In this document: positions 8,736-17,515 of the stretch, piece after piece
Numbering within the stretch: the stretch's first letter is position 1
Layout of the letters: each line of letters starts with the position of its first letter
Source of the DNA: Nocardioides sp. T2.26MG-1
GTDB taxonomy: Bacteria > Actinomycetota > Actinomycetes > Propionibacteriales > Nocardioidaceae
DNA length: 64,000 nt
Direction: 5' to 3'
Assembly (NCBI RefSeq): GCF_950101795.1
Contig: NZ_CATNLZ010000033.1
Span: forward strand, 246,916-310,915
Translations under genes and position numbers: made by a program
The notes under the pieces: model-generated
Seen by the model: only the letters and a program-made list of their open reading frames with translations
Databases searched by the model: none
Told to the model about the DNA's origin: nothing

Positions 8736-9779
8736 CTAGGTGGTGTTGCTCCGAGACGCCAACCGCTGCTGCAGCAGCACGGCGGCGACGATGATGGCTC
8801 CCTTGAAGAGCGACTGCTCGGAGAAGGAGCGGTTGTTGAGGATGAAGATGTTGGTGAGCGTCGAGAAGATCAGGACGCCGAGGACCGTGCCGACGATCGT
8901 GCCGCGGCCACCGGTCAGCAGCGTGCCGCCGATGACGACCGCGGCGATCGCGTCGAGCTCGTAGAGGGTGCCGTGGGTGGAGCTGCCGGTCGTGGTGCGG
9001 GCGACCAGCATCAGCGCGGCGATGCCGCAGGCGACGCCGACCAGCACGTAGAGGTACACCGTGTGCCGCTTGATCGGGATGCCGGCCAGGCGCGCAGCCT
9101 CGGGGTTGCCGCCGACGGCGACGGTGCGGCGACCGAACGTGGTGCGGTTGAGCAGCACCCAACCGATCACCGCCACGATCGCGAAGATCCAGATCGAGAC
9201 GTCGACGCCGAGGATCTCCCGGTTGAAGAAGTCCTTGAAGCCGCTGACGTCGGTGCCCTTGGCGCCGAGGATCTGGGTCTTGCGGTCGCTGATGATCTCG
9301 GCCAGGCCCCGAGCGCTGGCGAGCATCGCCAGCGTCATGATGAACGGCACGATCCCGCCGTACGCGATCAGCAGGCCGTTGACCAGCCCACAGCCCGCCC
9401 CGACGAGGATCGCGGTGAGGACCATCATGATCCAGTGGGTGTCCTCGGCGAACTGCTGGCTGGCGAGCGTGGTGCACCAGACCGACGACAGCGCGACGAT
9501 CGCGCCGACCGAGAGGTCGATGCCGCCGCCGATGATCACGAACGTCATGCCGATGCTGACGACGCCGATGGTGGCGGCGAGCCGCAGGATCGTCAGCGCG
9601 TTGTCGGTCGAGCTGAAGCGGTCGCCCGCGCTGACGGCGCCGACGACGCAGATCAGCAGCAGCGCGACGACGAGTCCCGCGTTGCGGCCGACACTGCTGC
9701 GGAGCAGCGCGAGGACCGCACTGGCCTCGCGGTCGGTCTCGAGCTCGGCCCGCTCGAGGCGGGCACTGTCCTGGCTCAT
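8736..9779 (-). CDS. Sugar ABC transporter permease (RbsC/CUT2 type)
   Basis: A 347-residue inner membrane permease with about eight to ten hydrophobic segments. The first is LVVALLLICVVGAVSAG, and the family's GGGIDLSVGAIVAL motif follows at about residues 85-100. It also has the characteristic VGGNPEAARLAGI loop and the C-terminal GGTLLTGGRGTIVGTVLG segment that contacts the ATPase in RbsC-type permeases. Its ATG overlaps the stop of the ATPase gene as ATGA, so the two are translationally coupled. It probably acts as a homodimer, the usual CUT2 arrangement, because no second permease gene is present. Confidence 0.92.
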   Translation of the reverse strand: MSQDSARLERAELETDREASAVLALLRSSVGRNAGLVVALLLICVVGAVSAGDRFSSTDNALTILRLAATIGVVSIGMTFVIIGGGIDLSVGAIVALSSVWCTTLASQQFAEDTHWIMMVLTAILVGAGCGLVNGLLIAYGGIVPFIMTLAMLASARGLAEIISDRKTQILGAKGTDVSGFKDFFNREILGVDVSIWIFAIVAVIGWVLLNRTTFGRRTVAVGGNPEAARLAGIPIKRHTVYLYVLVGVACGIAALMLVARTTTGSSTHGTLYELDAIAAVVIGGTLLTGGRGTIVGTVLGVLIFSTLTNIFILNNRSFSEQSLFKGAIIVAAVLLQQRLASRSNTT

Positions 9780-11317
9780 GCCGGAACCCTTCCTTCCATG
9801 ACGAGGTCGAGGACCGCTGCCTCGTCGATCGCGGTGGCGGCGGACTCGTGGACGACCTCGCCCTCCCGGACCACGAGGACCCGGTCCGCCAGGCCGAGCA
9901 CCTCGTCGATCTCGCTGGACACGACCACGACGGCGACGCCGCGGTCGGCGAGCGACCGGATGAGCTGGTAGATCTCCGAGCGGGCACCGACGTCGACACC
10001 GCGTGTGGGCTCGTCGAGGAGCAGCACCCGGCAGTCGCGCAGCAGCCAGCGGGCGAGCACGATCTTCTGCTGGTTGCCGCCGGAGAGCGTGTTCGCGGCG
10101 CGGGTCACGCCCTCGGGGCGTACGTCGAGGCTCCTGGTCAGCTCGAGAGCGCGCCGGCGCTCCTCACGCTGGTCGAGGAAGCCCAGGCGGGCGAACCGGG
10201 TCATCGAGGAGACCGTGATGTTCTTGTAGACGGCCTCGTCGAGCAGCAGCGCCTGGCTCTTGCGCTCCTCGGGCGCCAGGCCGATGCCGGCCCGGACCGC
10301 GTGCCCGACGGATCCTCGGCGCACCCTCCGGCCGTCGACGGTGACGGTGCCGGCAGACGCCCGGCGGGCGCCGTACACGGTCTCGAGGATCTCGGACCGG
10401 CCCGCGCCGACGAGGCCCGCCAGCCCGACGATCTCGCCGGCGCGCACGGAGAGGTCGACGCCCGTGAACACGCCGGGGAGGCTGAGGTCCCGCACGTCGA
10501 GCACCGGCTCGCCGCTGTCGGACGGCGCCTCCGACCGGGGCGGGAAGACGTACTCGATCGAGCGGCCGGTCATCAGCCTGATCAGCTCCGACGTCGGGGT
10601 GTCGGCGACCGCGAGCCCGGTGGCGACCGTGCGGCCGTCCTTCAGAACGGTGATCCGGTCCCCGATCTCGCGGATCTCCTCCAGCCGGTGGGAGATGTAG
10701 ACGACGGCGACGCCGGTGGCGGCGAGGTCGCGGATCACCCGGAACAGGTTGTTGACCTCCTCCTGGTCGAGGACGGCCGACGGCTCGTCGAGGATCAGCA
10801 GGCGGGTGTCGCGCGAGAGGGCCCGGGCCAGGCTGACGATCTGCTGCTTGGCCGGCGAGAGCTCGCCGACGATGCGGGTCGGCGCGATCTCGGAGTGCCC
10901 GAGCCGGACGAGGAGCTCCCGGACGCGTCCGTGGGCCCGGCGCCGCTGGGTGAAGCCCCCTCGGGACACCTCGTGGCCGAGGAAGACGTTCTCGGCGACG
11001 TCGAGGTGCGGCACCAGGTCGAGCTCCTGGTAGATCGTCGCGACACCGCGGTCGATGGCCTTGGCGGGCGTGGAGAACGAGGCCTCCTCGCCGTCCCAGG
11101 TGATCGTGCCGTCGTCGGGGTGGTGGAAGCCGGACAGCACCTTGATCAGCGTCGACTTGCCGGCGCCGTTCTGGCCGATCAGGCAGTGCACCTCGCCGGC
11201 GCGGACGTCGAGGTCGACGCCGTCGAGGGCGCGGACGCCCGGGAACTCCTTGACGATGCCGGTCATCTGGAGCAGCGCCTCAGGGCCGGGGACGGGGGTG
11301 AGCGGCGTGGTGGTCAT
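9776..11317 (-). CDS. Sugar ABC transporter ATPase with two nucleotide-binding domains (RbsA/CUT2 type)
   Basis: A 513-residue tandem ATPase. The first domain has Walker A GQNGAGKS at about residue 50, signature LSPAKQQ and Walker B LLILDEPSA. The second has a degenerate P-loop GLVGAGRSE, as is usual in RbsA/XylG/MglA proteins, with signature LSGGNQQK and LLLDEPTRGVD. It energises the neighbouring permease. ATG at 11317 overlaps the stop of the ROK gene as ATGA, and its own stop overlaps the permease start, so regulator, ATPase and permease are coupled. The frame stays open far upstream of this ATG, but that stretch is the ROK gene read in another frame. Confidence 0.93.
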   Translation of the reverse strand: MTTTPLTPVPGPEALLQMTGIVKEFPGVRALDGVDLDVRAGEVHCLIGQNGAGKSTLIKVLSGFHHPDDGTITWDGEEASFSTPAKAIDRGVATIYQELDLVPHLDVAENVFLGHEVSRGGFTQRRRAHGRVRELLVRLGHSEIAPTRIVGELSPAKQQIVSLARALSRDTRLLILDEPSAVLDQEEVNNLFRVIRDLAATGVAVVYISHRLEEIREIGDRITVLKDGRTVATGLAVADTPTSELIRLMTGRSIEYVFPPRSEAPSDSGEPVLDVRDLSLPGVFTGVDLSVRAGEIVGLAGLVGAGRSEILETVYGARRASAGTVTVDGRRVRRGSVGHAVRAGIGLAPEERKSQALLLDEAVYKNITVSSMTRFARLGFLDQREERRRALELTRSLDVRPEGVTRAANTLSGGNQQKIVLARWLLRDCRVLLLDEPTRGVDVGARSEIYQLIRSLADRGVAVVVVSSEIDEVLGLADRVLVVREGEVVHESAATAIDEAAVLDLVMEGRVPA

Positions 11318-12537
11318 CGGGCTCCTCCGGGGACGGCGGCGGGTGGCCGCGCGACGATCGTCGGGTCGTGGAAGACGGTGTCGAGGACGACCGTCGCGCC
11401 GCCGTGGACGGCGGCGGCGAAGCCGAGGGTCGACACCACGACGCGGGTGCCGCCGACCTGGGGAGCCACCACCCCGGCGGCGAGCTGCTGCTCCATCGCG
11501 GGCAGCAGGTGCCGGCCGAGGGCGGCGTAGTAGCCGCTGAGCACGACGGCGCCGGGGTTGAGCGCGTTGGTGAGGATCCCCGCACCGATCCCGAGCCAGC
11601 CGCCGACCTGGTCGAGTGCCGCGACCGTCCGGGTGTCGCCGAGCGCCGCGCGACGGTCGATCTCGGCGAGCCGGTCGTCGATCGAGAGCGCGGGGTCGCG
11701 CACCGGGTCGTCGGGGTCGGCGGCGGCACCCATCAGGGCCCGGAGGCCGCACACGGTCTCCCAGCAGCCGATCCGCCCGCAGCCGCAGCGGCGGCCGCCC
11801 GGGTCGACGATCATGTGGCCGATCTCCCCGGCGTACCCCTGCCGGCCGCGCAGCAGCCGGCCGTCGGCGACGATCCCGCCGCCGAGACCGACCTCGCCGA
11901 ACAGCACCAGGAGGTCCTGGCGGGCGGGGTCGCCGGGCAGCGCCTCGGCGGTGGCGGCCAGGTTGCCCTCGTTGTCGAGGAGCACGGGGTACGCCGCACC
12001 GAGCCGGCCGCGGAGCTCGGCGCCGAGCGGCACGTCGCGCCAGCCGAGGTTGGGTCCGAGGGTGAGCACGTCGCGGGTGCGGTCGACCAGTCCGGCCACA
12101 CCGACGCCGAGCCCCACGACCTGGGCGGCTGCGGCATGCACCTCGTCCTCGGTGCGGGCGATCAGCGCGGCGAGGTGGTCGAGCACCTCGCTGACGCTCA
12201 GGCGGGAGGCGTCCACGGACTCGCGGTGCTCGGCCACCACCCGGCCACGCAGGTCGAGCGCAACGGTCGCAACGTGGTTGACGCTGATCTCGGCGCCGAG
12301 GCCGCACACCCGGCTCCCGTCGAGCTCGACCGCGGTGCCCGGGCGTCCCAGACCGCCCCGCTCGACGCCGCCGGTCCGGACCAGCCCGAAGTCCTCGAGC
12401 TCGGCGACGAGGCCGGAGACGGCCGACCGGGACAGGTCCAGCTCCTCGGCAAGACGGGCCCGGGAGCGCGGCCCCTGGTCGCGCAGCCGGCGCAGCACCA
12501 GCCCGAGCTTCTCCGTGCGCGAGGCGGTGTCTGGCAT
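11314..12537 (-). CDS. ROK-family transcriptional regulator of the sugar operon
   Basis: A 407-residue XylR/NagC-like regulator. Residues 10-60 form a winged helix (RLAEELDLSRSAVSGLVAEL). The rest is a ROK kinase-like sugar-sensing domain with LGLGGGIVADGRLLRG and the zinc motif CGCGRIGCWETVCG. ATG at 12537 is chosen for the GGGAGGG six bases upstream; a longer frame to 12636 would cover the promoter. It is the first gene of the operon and overlaps the ATPase gene, so it probably controls its own transcript. The dyads at 12572-12585 and 12598-12608 are candidate operators, released when the imported sugar binds. Confidence 0.9.
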   Translation of the reverse strand: MPDTASRTEKLGLVLRRLRDQGPRSRARLAEELDLSRSAVSGLVAELEDFGLVRTGGVERGGLGRPGTAVELDGSRVCGLGAEISVNHVATVALDLRGRVVAEHRESVDASRLSVSEVLDHLAALIARTEDEVHAAAAQVVGLGVGVAGLVDRTRDVLTLGPNLGWRDVPLGAELRGRLGAAYPVLLDNEGNLAATAEALPGDPARQDLLVLFGEVGLGGGIVADGRLLRGRQGYAGEIGHMIVDPGGRRCGCGRIGCWETVCGLRALMGAAADPDDPVRDPALSIDDRLAEIDRRAALGDTRTVAALDQVGGWLGIGAGILTNALNPGAVVLSGYYAALGRHLLPAMEQQLAAGVVAPQVGGTRVVVSTLGFAAAVHGGATVVLDTVFHDPTIVARPPAAVPGGAR

Positions 12538-12571
12538 GACCGGCCCTCCCTCGCGTCGCTCCGCACCGGTT

Positions 12572-12585
12572 GTGACCGCGGTCAC
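12572..12585. promoter_or_regulatory. 14-bp perfect palindrome upstream of the ROK operon
   Basis: GTGACCGCGGTCAC is a perfect dyad 35-48 bases before the ROK start codon, between the putative promoter and the ribosome binding site. It is a good candidate operator, but the protein that binds it is inferred only from position. Confidence 0.45.
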
Positions 12586-12597
12586 CCGTTTGTTGGA

Positions 12598-12632
12598 TTG
12601 AGACTCAAAGTAGGACCGCGGACAATGCGTTA
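12598..12632 (-). promoter_or_regulatory. Putative promoter and overlapping operator of the sugar operon
   Basis: On the minus strand a possible -35 box TTGCTA and -10 box TACTTT are separated by 18 bases. The -10 box runs into the dyad TTGAG-A-CTCAA (12598-12608), so a repressor there would block initiation. Further upstream, CGAAAGT (12648-12654) and ACTTTCG (12673-12679) form another inverted pair 18 bases apart. The 220 bases between the two ROK genes hold no other coding candidate. Confidence 0.4.
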
Positions 12633-12757
12633 GCAAGCGTTTCGCCGCGAAAGTTCTTCAGATCACGTCGTTACTTTCGAAACCGACCTGACAAAGTCGC
12701 GGAGGTCTAGCCCACGTACGGCGTCGCGCCCTGACGAAGTCGGCCGCACTCGAGACG

Positions 12758-13948
12758 TCAGGAGGCGTAGACGGAGTCGCTGATCAGGCGCGCGGCGCCG
12801 ATGACGCCGCCCTCGTCGCCGAGCTCGCTGAGCACGATCGGCAGGCTGCCGGTCGCCAGCGAGAGGGAGCGGCGGTAGGTGACGCCGCGGATCTCGGCAA
12901 GCAGGCCGTGCCCGAGACCGGTGACCCGGCCGCCGATGACGATCAGGCCGGGGTTGAAGAACGACACCAGGCTGGCGAGCACCTGGCCGATGTGCCGGCC
13001 GCTGTCGCGGATCAGCTGGACCGCCTGGGCGTCGCCGCGGGAGACCGCGATCCCGACGTCGGCGGCGGTGAGCTCGCCCTTCTCCTCCAGCAGCTCCGCC
13101 AGCACCGGCGAGCGTCCGGCGCGGGCGGCCGCCGTCGCGTCCCGGGCGAGCGCCGCGCCTCCGGAGAATGCCTCGAGGCAGCCGGTGTTGCCGCACGCGC
13201 AGGTCGGCCCGAACTCGTCGACCCGGATGTGCCCGATGTCGCCGGCGCAGCCGTCGACCCCGCGGTAGAGCTCCCCGCCGATCACGATGCCACAGCCGAT
13301 GCCGGTGCCGATCTTGACGAACAGGAAGTCGCTGGCGCCCTTGGCGACCCCGGCGTGCTGCTCACCGAGCGCCAGCACGTTCACGTCGTTGTCGAGAACG
13401 ACCGGGCAGCTCAGCTCACGAGACACCGCGTCGCGCACCGGGTAGCCGTCCCAGCCCGGCATGATCGGCGGCGAGACCGGCACCCCCCGGTGGAAGTCCA
13501 CGGGGCCCGGCACACCGACGCCGGCACCGGCCAGCCGGGTCACCCCGACCTCGGCCAGCAGCTCGCGCACCTGCTCGAGCGCGGCGGCCAGCACGAGCTC
13601 GGGCCCCTGCCGGATGTCGCAGGGGTGGTGCCGGGTGGCGAGCACGGCGAGCCGGCCGTCGGTCACCCCGACGGACATGCCGGTCGCCCCGATCGCGATG
13701 CCGACGAAACGGATCTCCTCAGCCAGGTCGACCATCGTCGAGCGCCGCCCGCCCCGCGACGCCGCCGGTCCCGCCTCCTGGGCGAGGCCGAGCTCGCCGA
13801 GGCGGGCGACCTCGGCCGCGATCGTGGTCCGCGAGACCTGGAGCCGGTCGGCGAGCTGGGCCTTGGACAGCGGGCCCTCGTCGCGCAGCTCGGCGAGCAG
13901 CCGGGCCTGCGTGGGGGTCTCCGCGCGGCCGGCCAGGGAATGACGCAC
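12758..13948 (-). CDS. ROK-family transcriptional regulator or sugar kinase-like protein
   Basis: A 396-residue ROK protein with an N-terminal winged helix (QARLLAELRDEGPLSKAQLA, then LQVSRTTIAAEVARL). The ROK domain contains the nucleotide/sugar motif GVGVPGPVDFHRG, IGTGIGCGIVIGGELYRG and the zinc-binding CACGNTGCLEAFSGG, all intact. GTG at 13948 places the helix-turn-helix at the usual position; longer frames run into the neighbouring hydrolase gene. It lies upstream of the sugar-operon ROK gene on the same strand, with 220 bases between, so it has its own transcript. The target genes are unknown. Confidence 0.85.
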   Translation of the reverse strand: MRHSLAGRAETPTQARLLAELRDEGPLSKAQLADRLQVSRTTIAAEVARLGELGLAQEAGPAASRGGRRSTMVDLAEEIRFVGIAIGATGMSVGVTDGRLAVLATRHHPCDIRQGPELVLAAALEQVRELLAEVGVTRLAGAGVGVPGPVDFHRGVPVSPPIMPGWDGYPVRDAVSRELSCPVVLDNDVNVLALGEQHAGVAKGASDFLFVKIGTGIGCGIVIGGELYRGVDGCAGDIGHIRVDEFGPTCACGNTGCLEAFSGGAALARDATAAARAGRSPVLAELLEEKGELTAADVGIAVSRGDAQAVQLIRDSGRHIGQVLASLVSFFNPGLIVIGGRVTGLGHGLLAEIRGVTYRRSLSLATGSLPIVLSELGDEGGVIGAARLISDSVYAS

Positions 13949-13992
13949 GCAGGGATACTCCCACGCGGTGCCAACCGGCCGCGGCCGATCGG

Positions 13993-14679
13993 TCAGCCGA
14001 GCCCGGCGATCCGCTCCGCCACGAAGTCGCCGAACGCCTGGTGGCCGGCCGGGGTGAGGTGTAGGCGGTCGTCGAGGTAGTCGAGCCGCAGGTCGGAGGT
14101 GCGCACGTAGGCGACGCCGTACTGCTCGGCGAGCGAGGCGAGCAGCGCGTCGACACGGGGTACGGCGGCCGCGCGGGACGGCGCGCTGGCCGGCCCGACC
14201 ACGACGACCCGGTCCCGGTCGCCGCCCAGGGCCCGCATCAGCCTCGCGAACCCGGTGCGGATCTCGGCGTCCGGCCGGTCGTAGTCGTTGAGGCCGCCCT
14301 CGACGACCACCAGGTCGGCGCCGCCGCGCACCGCGGCCGGCGCCCGCTCGGCGAAGGACACCCCGGCGCACGCGCTCGCATGGGCGCCGAAGCCGGAGCC
14401 GGAGAACCCGGCCACGTGGACCGACCCCGGCAGCCGCGACGGCCACGACTGGGCCGGCCGGTCCAGGCCCAGCCCCGCGGACCAGGAGTCCCCGATCACC
14501 ACGACCCGCCGGCCCTCGCCGGCGACCTGCTCGCCCCGGGCGGCCGAGTCGGCCGCGAACCGCTCGCACCGGTCGGCGTCGGCCCGGGCGTCGTCGGCGA
14601 CGTGCACCACGAGCAGCGAGACGACGACGAGCACGAAGAGCGCGCTGGCGGCCGCCGCGCGACGGCGTACTGAGCGCAT
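13993..14679 (-). CDS. Secreted SGNH/GDSL-type esterase
   Basis: A 228-residue hydrolase. The N-terminus (MRSVRRRAAAASALFVLVVV) is a basic stretch then a hydrophobic segment, so the protein is exported or membrane-anchored. Block I is VVVIGDSWSAG with the nucleophilic serine in GDS, block III GLNDYDRP carries the oxyanion asparagine, and the terminal DRLHLTPAGH supplies the Asp-His pair. ATG at 14679 is chosen because it starts exactly at the signal peptide. Two cysteines (DRCERF and SACAGVS) may pair after export. It is divergent from the hydrolase at 14812, sharing a 132-bp upstream region. Confidence 0.82.
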   Translation of the reverse strand: MRSVRRRAAAASALFVLVVVSLLVVHVADDARADADRCERFAADSAARGEQVAGEGRRVVVIGDSWSAGLGLDRPAQSWPSRLPGSVHVAGFSGSGFGAHASACAGVSFAERAPAAVRGGADLVVVEGGLNDYDRPDAEIRTGFARLMRALGGDRDRVVVVGPASAPSRAAAVPRVDALLASLAEQYGVAYVRTSDLRLDYLDDRLHLTPAGHQAFGDFVAERIAGLG

Positions 14680-14811
14680 CTGACTGGGCGAGCCGGTGCT
14701 CGCGACCCCCCGGAGGACCACGGCAGCAATGATGCGGTCCAGACCGGTCCCGCGCCGGTGATGTTGCCAACCCGTGACGAATCCGCAAGAAATCCTGTCA
14801 GGCTGGGGCGC

Positions 14812-15699
14812 ATGAGCGAGCTCCGCGACGTCACCCTGCCCGACGGCCGGTCCGTGGAGGTCCTCACCGGTGGCGACCCGGACGGCTACCCGTGGCTCTT
14901 CCACGGCGGCTCGCCGTCCGCGGCGGTGCCGTGGGACCTGCTCGACGAGGCGGCCCGGTCACAGGGGCTGCGGATGCTGACCTACTCGCGTCCCGGGTAC
15001 GGCGGCTCCACGCCGCGCCCCGCGCCGGGCCGGTACGCCGACGACGTGGTCGAGTCGGCCGCCGTGCTCGACGCGCTGGGGGTCGACGAGTTCGTCACGC
15101 TCGGCTGGTCGGGCGGCGGTCCGCGGGCGCTGGCCTGCGCGGCGCTGCTGCCGCGGCGCTGCCGGGCGGCGGCGTCGCTCGCCGGGGTCGCGCCGTACGA
15201 CGCCCCCGGGCTCGACTGGTTCGCCGGGATGGCCCAGGAGAACCACGAGGAGTACCACGCGGCCGAGGCAGGGCCCGAGGTCTACGAGGCGTATGTGGTC
15301 GAGAACATGCTGCCGATGCTGGCCGCGACCCCGGACCAGCTGGTCGAGGGGATGGGCGGGCTGGTGACGCCGGTCGACCGCGACGCCCTGTCCGCGGGGT
15401 TCGCGGACTGGCTGAGCCGGACCTTCAACCGCGCGGGCGCCCAGGGTGCGGCCGGCGTGCGCGACGACGGGCTCGCGGCGGTGGCGCCGTGGGGCTTCGA
15501 CGTCGCCGACATCGCGGTGCCGGTGGCGATCTGGCAGGGCCGCCAGGACGCGATGGTCCCCTACGAGCACGGCGCCTGGCTGGCCGTGCACGTGCCCGGC
15601 GCGCAGGCGCACCTGTTCGAGGACGAGGGCCACCTGTCGCTGGTCACCCGGCTCGACGAGGTGCTCGGCGACCTGGTGCGGCTCGCGGGCGTCGGCTGA
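14812..15699 (+). CDS. Alpha/beta hydrolase
   Basis: A 295-residue alpha/beta hydrolase, probably cytoplasmic because no signal peptide is seen. The oxyanion region is WLFHGGSPSA, the nucleophile elbow GWSGGGP holds the serine, the acid is likely the Asp in IWQGRQDAMVP, and the histidine is in EDEGHLSL near the C-terminus. This arrangement resembles proline-iminopeptidase or lactone-hydrolase-like members; the substrate is not known. The ATG at 14812 lies seven bases after CAGGCT, a -10-like hexamer, so the mRNA may be leaderless. Confidence 0.83.
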   Translation: MSELRDVTLPDGRSVEVLTGGDPDGYPWLFHGGSPSAAVPWDLLDEAARSQGLRMLTYSRPGYGGSTPRPAPGRYADDVVESAAVLDALGVDEFVTLGWSGGGPRALACAALLPRRCRAAASLAGVAPYDAPGLDWFAGMAQENHEEYHAAEAGPEVYEAYVVENMLPMLAATPDQLVEGMGGLVTPVDRDALSAGFADWLSRTFNRAGAQGAAGVRDDGLAAVAPWGFDVADIAVPVAIWQGRQDAMVPYEHGAWLAVHVPGAQAHLFEDEGHLSLVTRLDEVLGDLVRLAGVG

Positions 15700-15718
15700 G
15701 TCACACCCCGGCGCGCGC

Positions 15719-15865
15719 ATGAGCCGGCGGCCGAACGGGAACGGGCTCCGCATGGAAGAGACACCCATCTGCTCCGCCGTCGAACGCGACCTGGGGATCT
15801 CGGTCGACGAGATCACCGGCCCGCGGCCGGAGTGGACCCCGGAGAGCGACTCTCAGACGGCGTAG
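15719..15865 (+). CDS. Small hypothetical protein
   Basis: A 48-residue frame (or 37 residues from the ATG at 15752) in the 153-base gap between the hydrolase and hflX. The product includes ICSAVERDLGISVDEI and an acidic C-terminus, and it overlaps the 3' end of convergent hflX by 13 bases. I do not recognise the family. Support is limited to position and amphipathic composition; no clear ribosome binding site is seen. Confidence 0.35.
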   Translation: MSRRPNGNGLRMEETPICSAVERDLGISVDEITGPRPEWTPESDSQTA

Positions 15866-17364
15866 GCCGCGAGCTCGCCGGCCAGGTCCTCGTTGGCCCG
15901 GCCGACCACGATCGTGCCGTCGCCGGTGTGCTCCATCGAGTCGATCTCGCCGTGCTGGTGCAGCCGGTTGATCAGGTCGCCACGCTCGTAGGGCACCAGC
16001 GCGGTGAACTCCACCTCGGGGCGGGGCAGCTCGCCCTCGATGAGCTTCAGCGCCTCGTCGACGCCCTCGCCGGTCTTGGCGGACACCACGACCGAGTGCG
16101 GCTCGCGCTGGCGCAGCCGGGCGAGCACCATCGGGTCGGCCGCGTCGGCCTTGTTGATCACGACCAGCTCGGGCACGTCGGAGGCGCCGATCTCGGCGAA
16201 CACCTCGCGCACCGCGTTGATCTGGCCCTCCGGGTCGGGGTGGGAGCCGTCGACCACGTGCAGGATCAGGTCGGAGTCGGCGACCTCCTCCAGCGTCGAG
16301 CGGAACGCCTCGACCAGCTGGTGGGGCAGGTGCCGGACGAACCCGACCGTGTCGCTCATCGTGTAGACCCGGCCGTCGGACGTCGTCGTACGCCGCGTCG
16401 TCGGGTCGAGCGTCGCGAACAGCGCGTCCTCCACGAGCACCCCGGCGTCGGTGAGCCGGTTGAGCAGCGAGGACTTGCCGGCGTTGGTGTAGCCCGCGAT
16501 CGAGACGCTCGGGATGCGGTGGCGACGGCGCTCCTGGCGCTTGGTGTCGCGGGTGCCCTTCATCTCGCGCAGCTCGCGGCGCAGCTTGGCGATCTTGGTG
16601 TTGATGCGGCGCCGGTCGGTCTCGATCTTGGTCTCGCCGGGGCCACGGCCGCCGATGCCGACGCCGTTGGCGGCGCGGCCGCCGACCTGGCGGGACAGGT
16701 TGCCGCCCCAGCCGCGGAGGCGCTGTTTGAGGTAGCTCAGCTGGGCCAGCTCGACCTGCGCCTGGCCCTCCTTGGACTTCGCGTGCTGGGCGAAGATGTC
16801 GAGGATCAGCGCGGTCCGGTCGACGACCTTGACCTTGAGCCGGTCCTCGAGGTTGCGCAGCTGGCTGGGCGCCAGCTCGCCGTCGCAGATCACGGTGTCG
16901 GCGCCGGTGGCCTGCACGATCTCGCGCAGCCCGTCGACCTTGCCGCGGCCGATGTAGGTCGCGGGGTCGGGCGTCTGGCGGCGCTGGTAGATCGCGTCCA
17001 GGACCTCGGATCCGGCGGTCTCGGCGAGCAGGGCGAGCTCGGCCATGGAGTTCTCGGCGTCGTCGACGGAGCCGTCGGTCCACACGCCGACGAGCACCAC
17101 GCGCTCGAGCCGCAGCTGGCGGTACTCGACCTCGGTGATGTCCTCGAGCTCGGTGCGCAGGCTCGCGACCCGGCGCAGCTGGTGGCGCTCGGCGAGGTCG
17201 AGCTCGCCGGTCGTCAGCTCCTCGGGGTCGGGCGCGTCGGGGTCCGGCTCGGCGTACCCGGACTCGAACTCGAACTCGTCAGAGTCTCCTGAGTCGTCTG
17301 GGTCGTCCCAGTCGTCGGTGGCCTCGAGCTCGGAGTCGAGGTTGAAGTCGGGTGCGTTCGTCAT
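15853..17364 (-). CDS. hflX: GTPase HflX
   Basis: A 503-residue ribosome-associated GTPase that splits stalled or stress-inactivated 70S ribosomes. The first 60 residues are a highly acidic Asp/Glu/Ser extension typical of actinobacterial HflX. The HflX N-domain follows (VGVWTDGSVDDAENSMAELA, PDPATYIGRGKVDGLRE), then a coiled linker and the G domain: G1 AGYTNAGKSSL, G3 DTVGFVRHLP, G4 NKAD. ATG at 17364 fits because a -10-like TACGCT lies nine bases upstream and longer frames overlap the divergent arsR region. It is one of the backbone genes with dapF, miaA and miaB on the same strand. Confidence 0.95.
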   Translation of the reverse strand: MTNAPDFNLDSELEATDDWDDPDDSGDSDEFEFESGYAEPDPDAPDPEELTTGELDLAERHQLRRVASLRTELEDITEVEYRQLRLERVVLVGVWTDGSVDDAENSMAELALLAETAGSEVLDAIYQRRQTPDPATYIGRGKVDGLREIVQATGADTVICDGELAPSQLRNLEDRLKVKVVDRTALILDIFAQHAKSKEGQAQVELAQLSYLKQRLRGWGGNLSRQVGGRAANGVGIGGRGPGETKIETDRRRINTKIAKLRRELREMKGTRDTKRQERRRHRIPSVSIAGYTNAGKSSLLNRLTDAGVLVEDALFATLDPTTRRTTTSDGRVYTMSDTVGFVRHLPHQLVEAFRSTLEEVADSDLILHVVDGSHPDPEGQINAVREVFAEIGASDVPELVVINKADAADPMVLARLRQREPHSVVVSAKTGEGVDEALKLIEGELPRPEVEFTALVPYERGDLINRLHQHGEIDSMEHTGDGTIVVGRANEDLAGELAAYAV

Positions 17365-17476
17365 ATGAGGCACAGCGTACGTTCGCGCACCCGAGCACGG
17401 CGAACCCTTAACCCGGGCTCCGGTCCGACGGTGGCGCCGATCGGCGATGGGTGGCGGGTGAGCAGTCCATCCTGTT

Positions 17477-17504
17477 ATTCTCGTAATCACGCGAATACGT
17501 GAAT
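17477..17504. promoter_or_regulatory. ArsR-type operator of the sulfur operon
   Basis: ATTCTCGTA (17477-17485) and TACGTGAAT (17496-17504) are inverted with one mismatch around a 10-base spacer, and outer ATCCT/AGGAT sequences add to the symmetry. The right arm touches the -10 box TAGGAT (17504-17509), six bases before the ATG at 17516. Binding would occlude the promoter, the usual ArsR mode. Confidence 0.65.
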
Positions 17505-17509
17505 AGGAT
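17504..17509 (+). promoter_or_regulatory. -10 box TAGGAT, probable leaderless start of the sulfur operon
   Basis: TAGGAT fits the TANNNT consensus and lies six bases before the ATG at 17516, so transcription probably starts at or next to the start codon. It is contiguous with the operator dyad. No convincing -35 box was found. Confidence 0.5.
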
Positions 17510-17515
17510 GGTGGC

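Noticed and set aside
7098..9971. 957-codon plus-strand frame across the sugar ABC genes
   Set aside because: Low-complexity His/Asp/Val product antisense to the binding protein and permease, a typical shadow frame.
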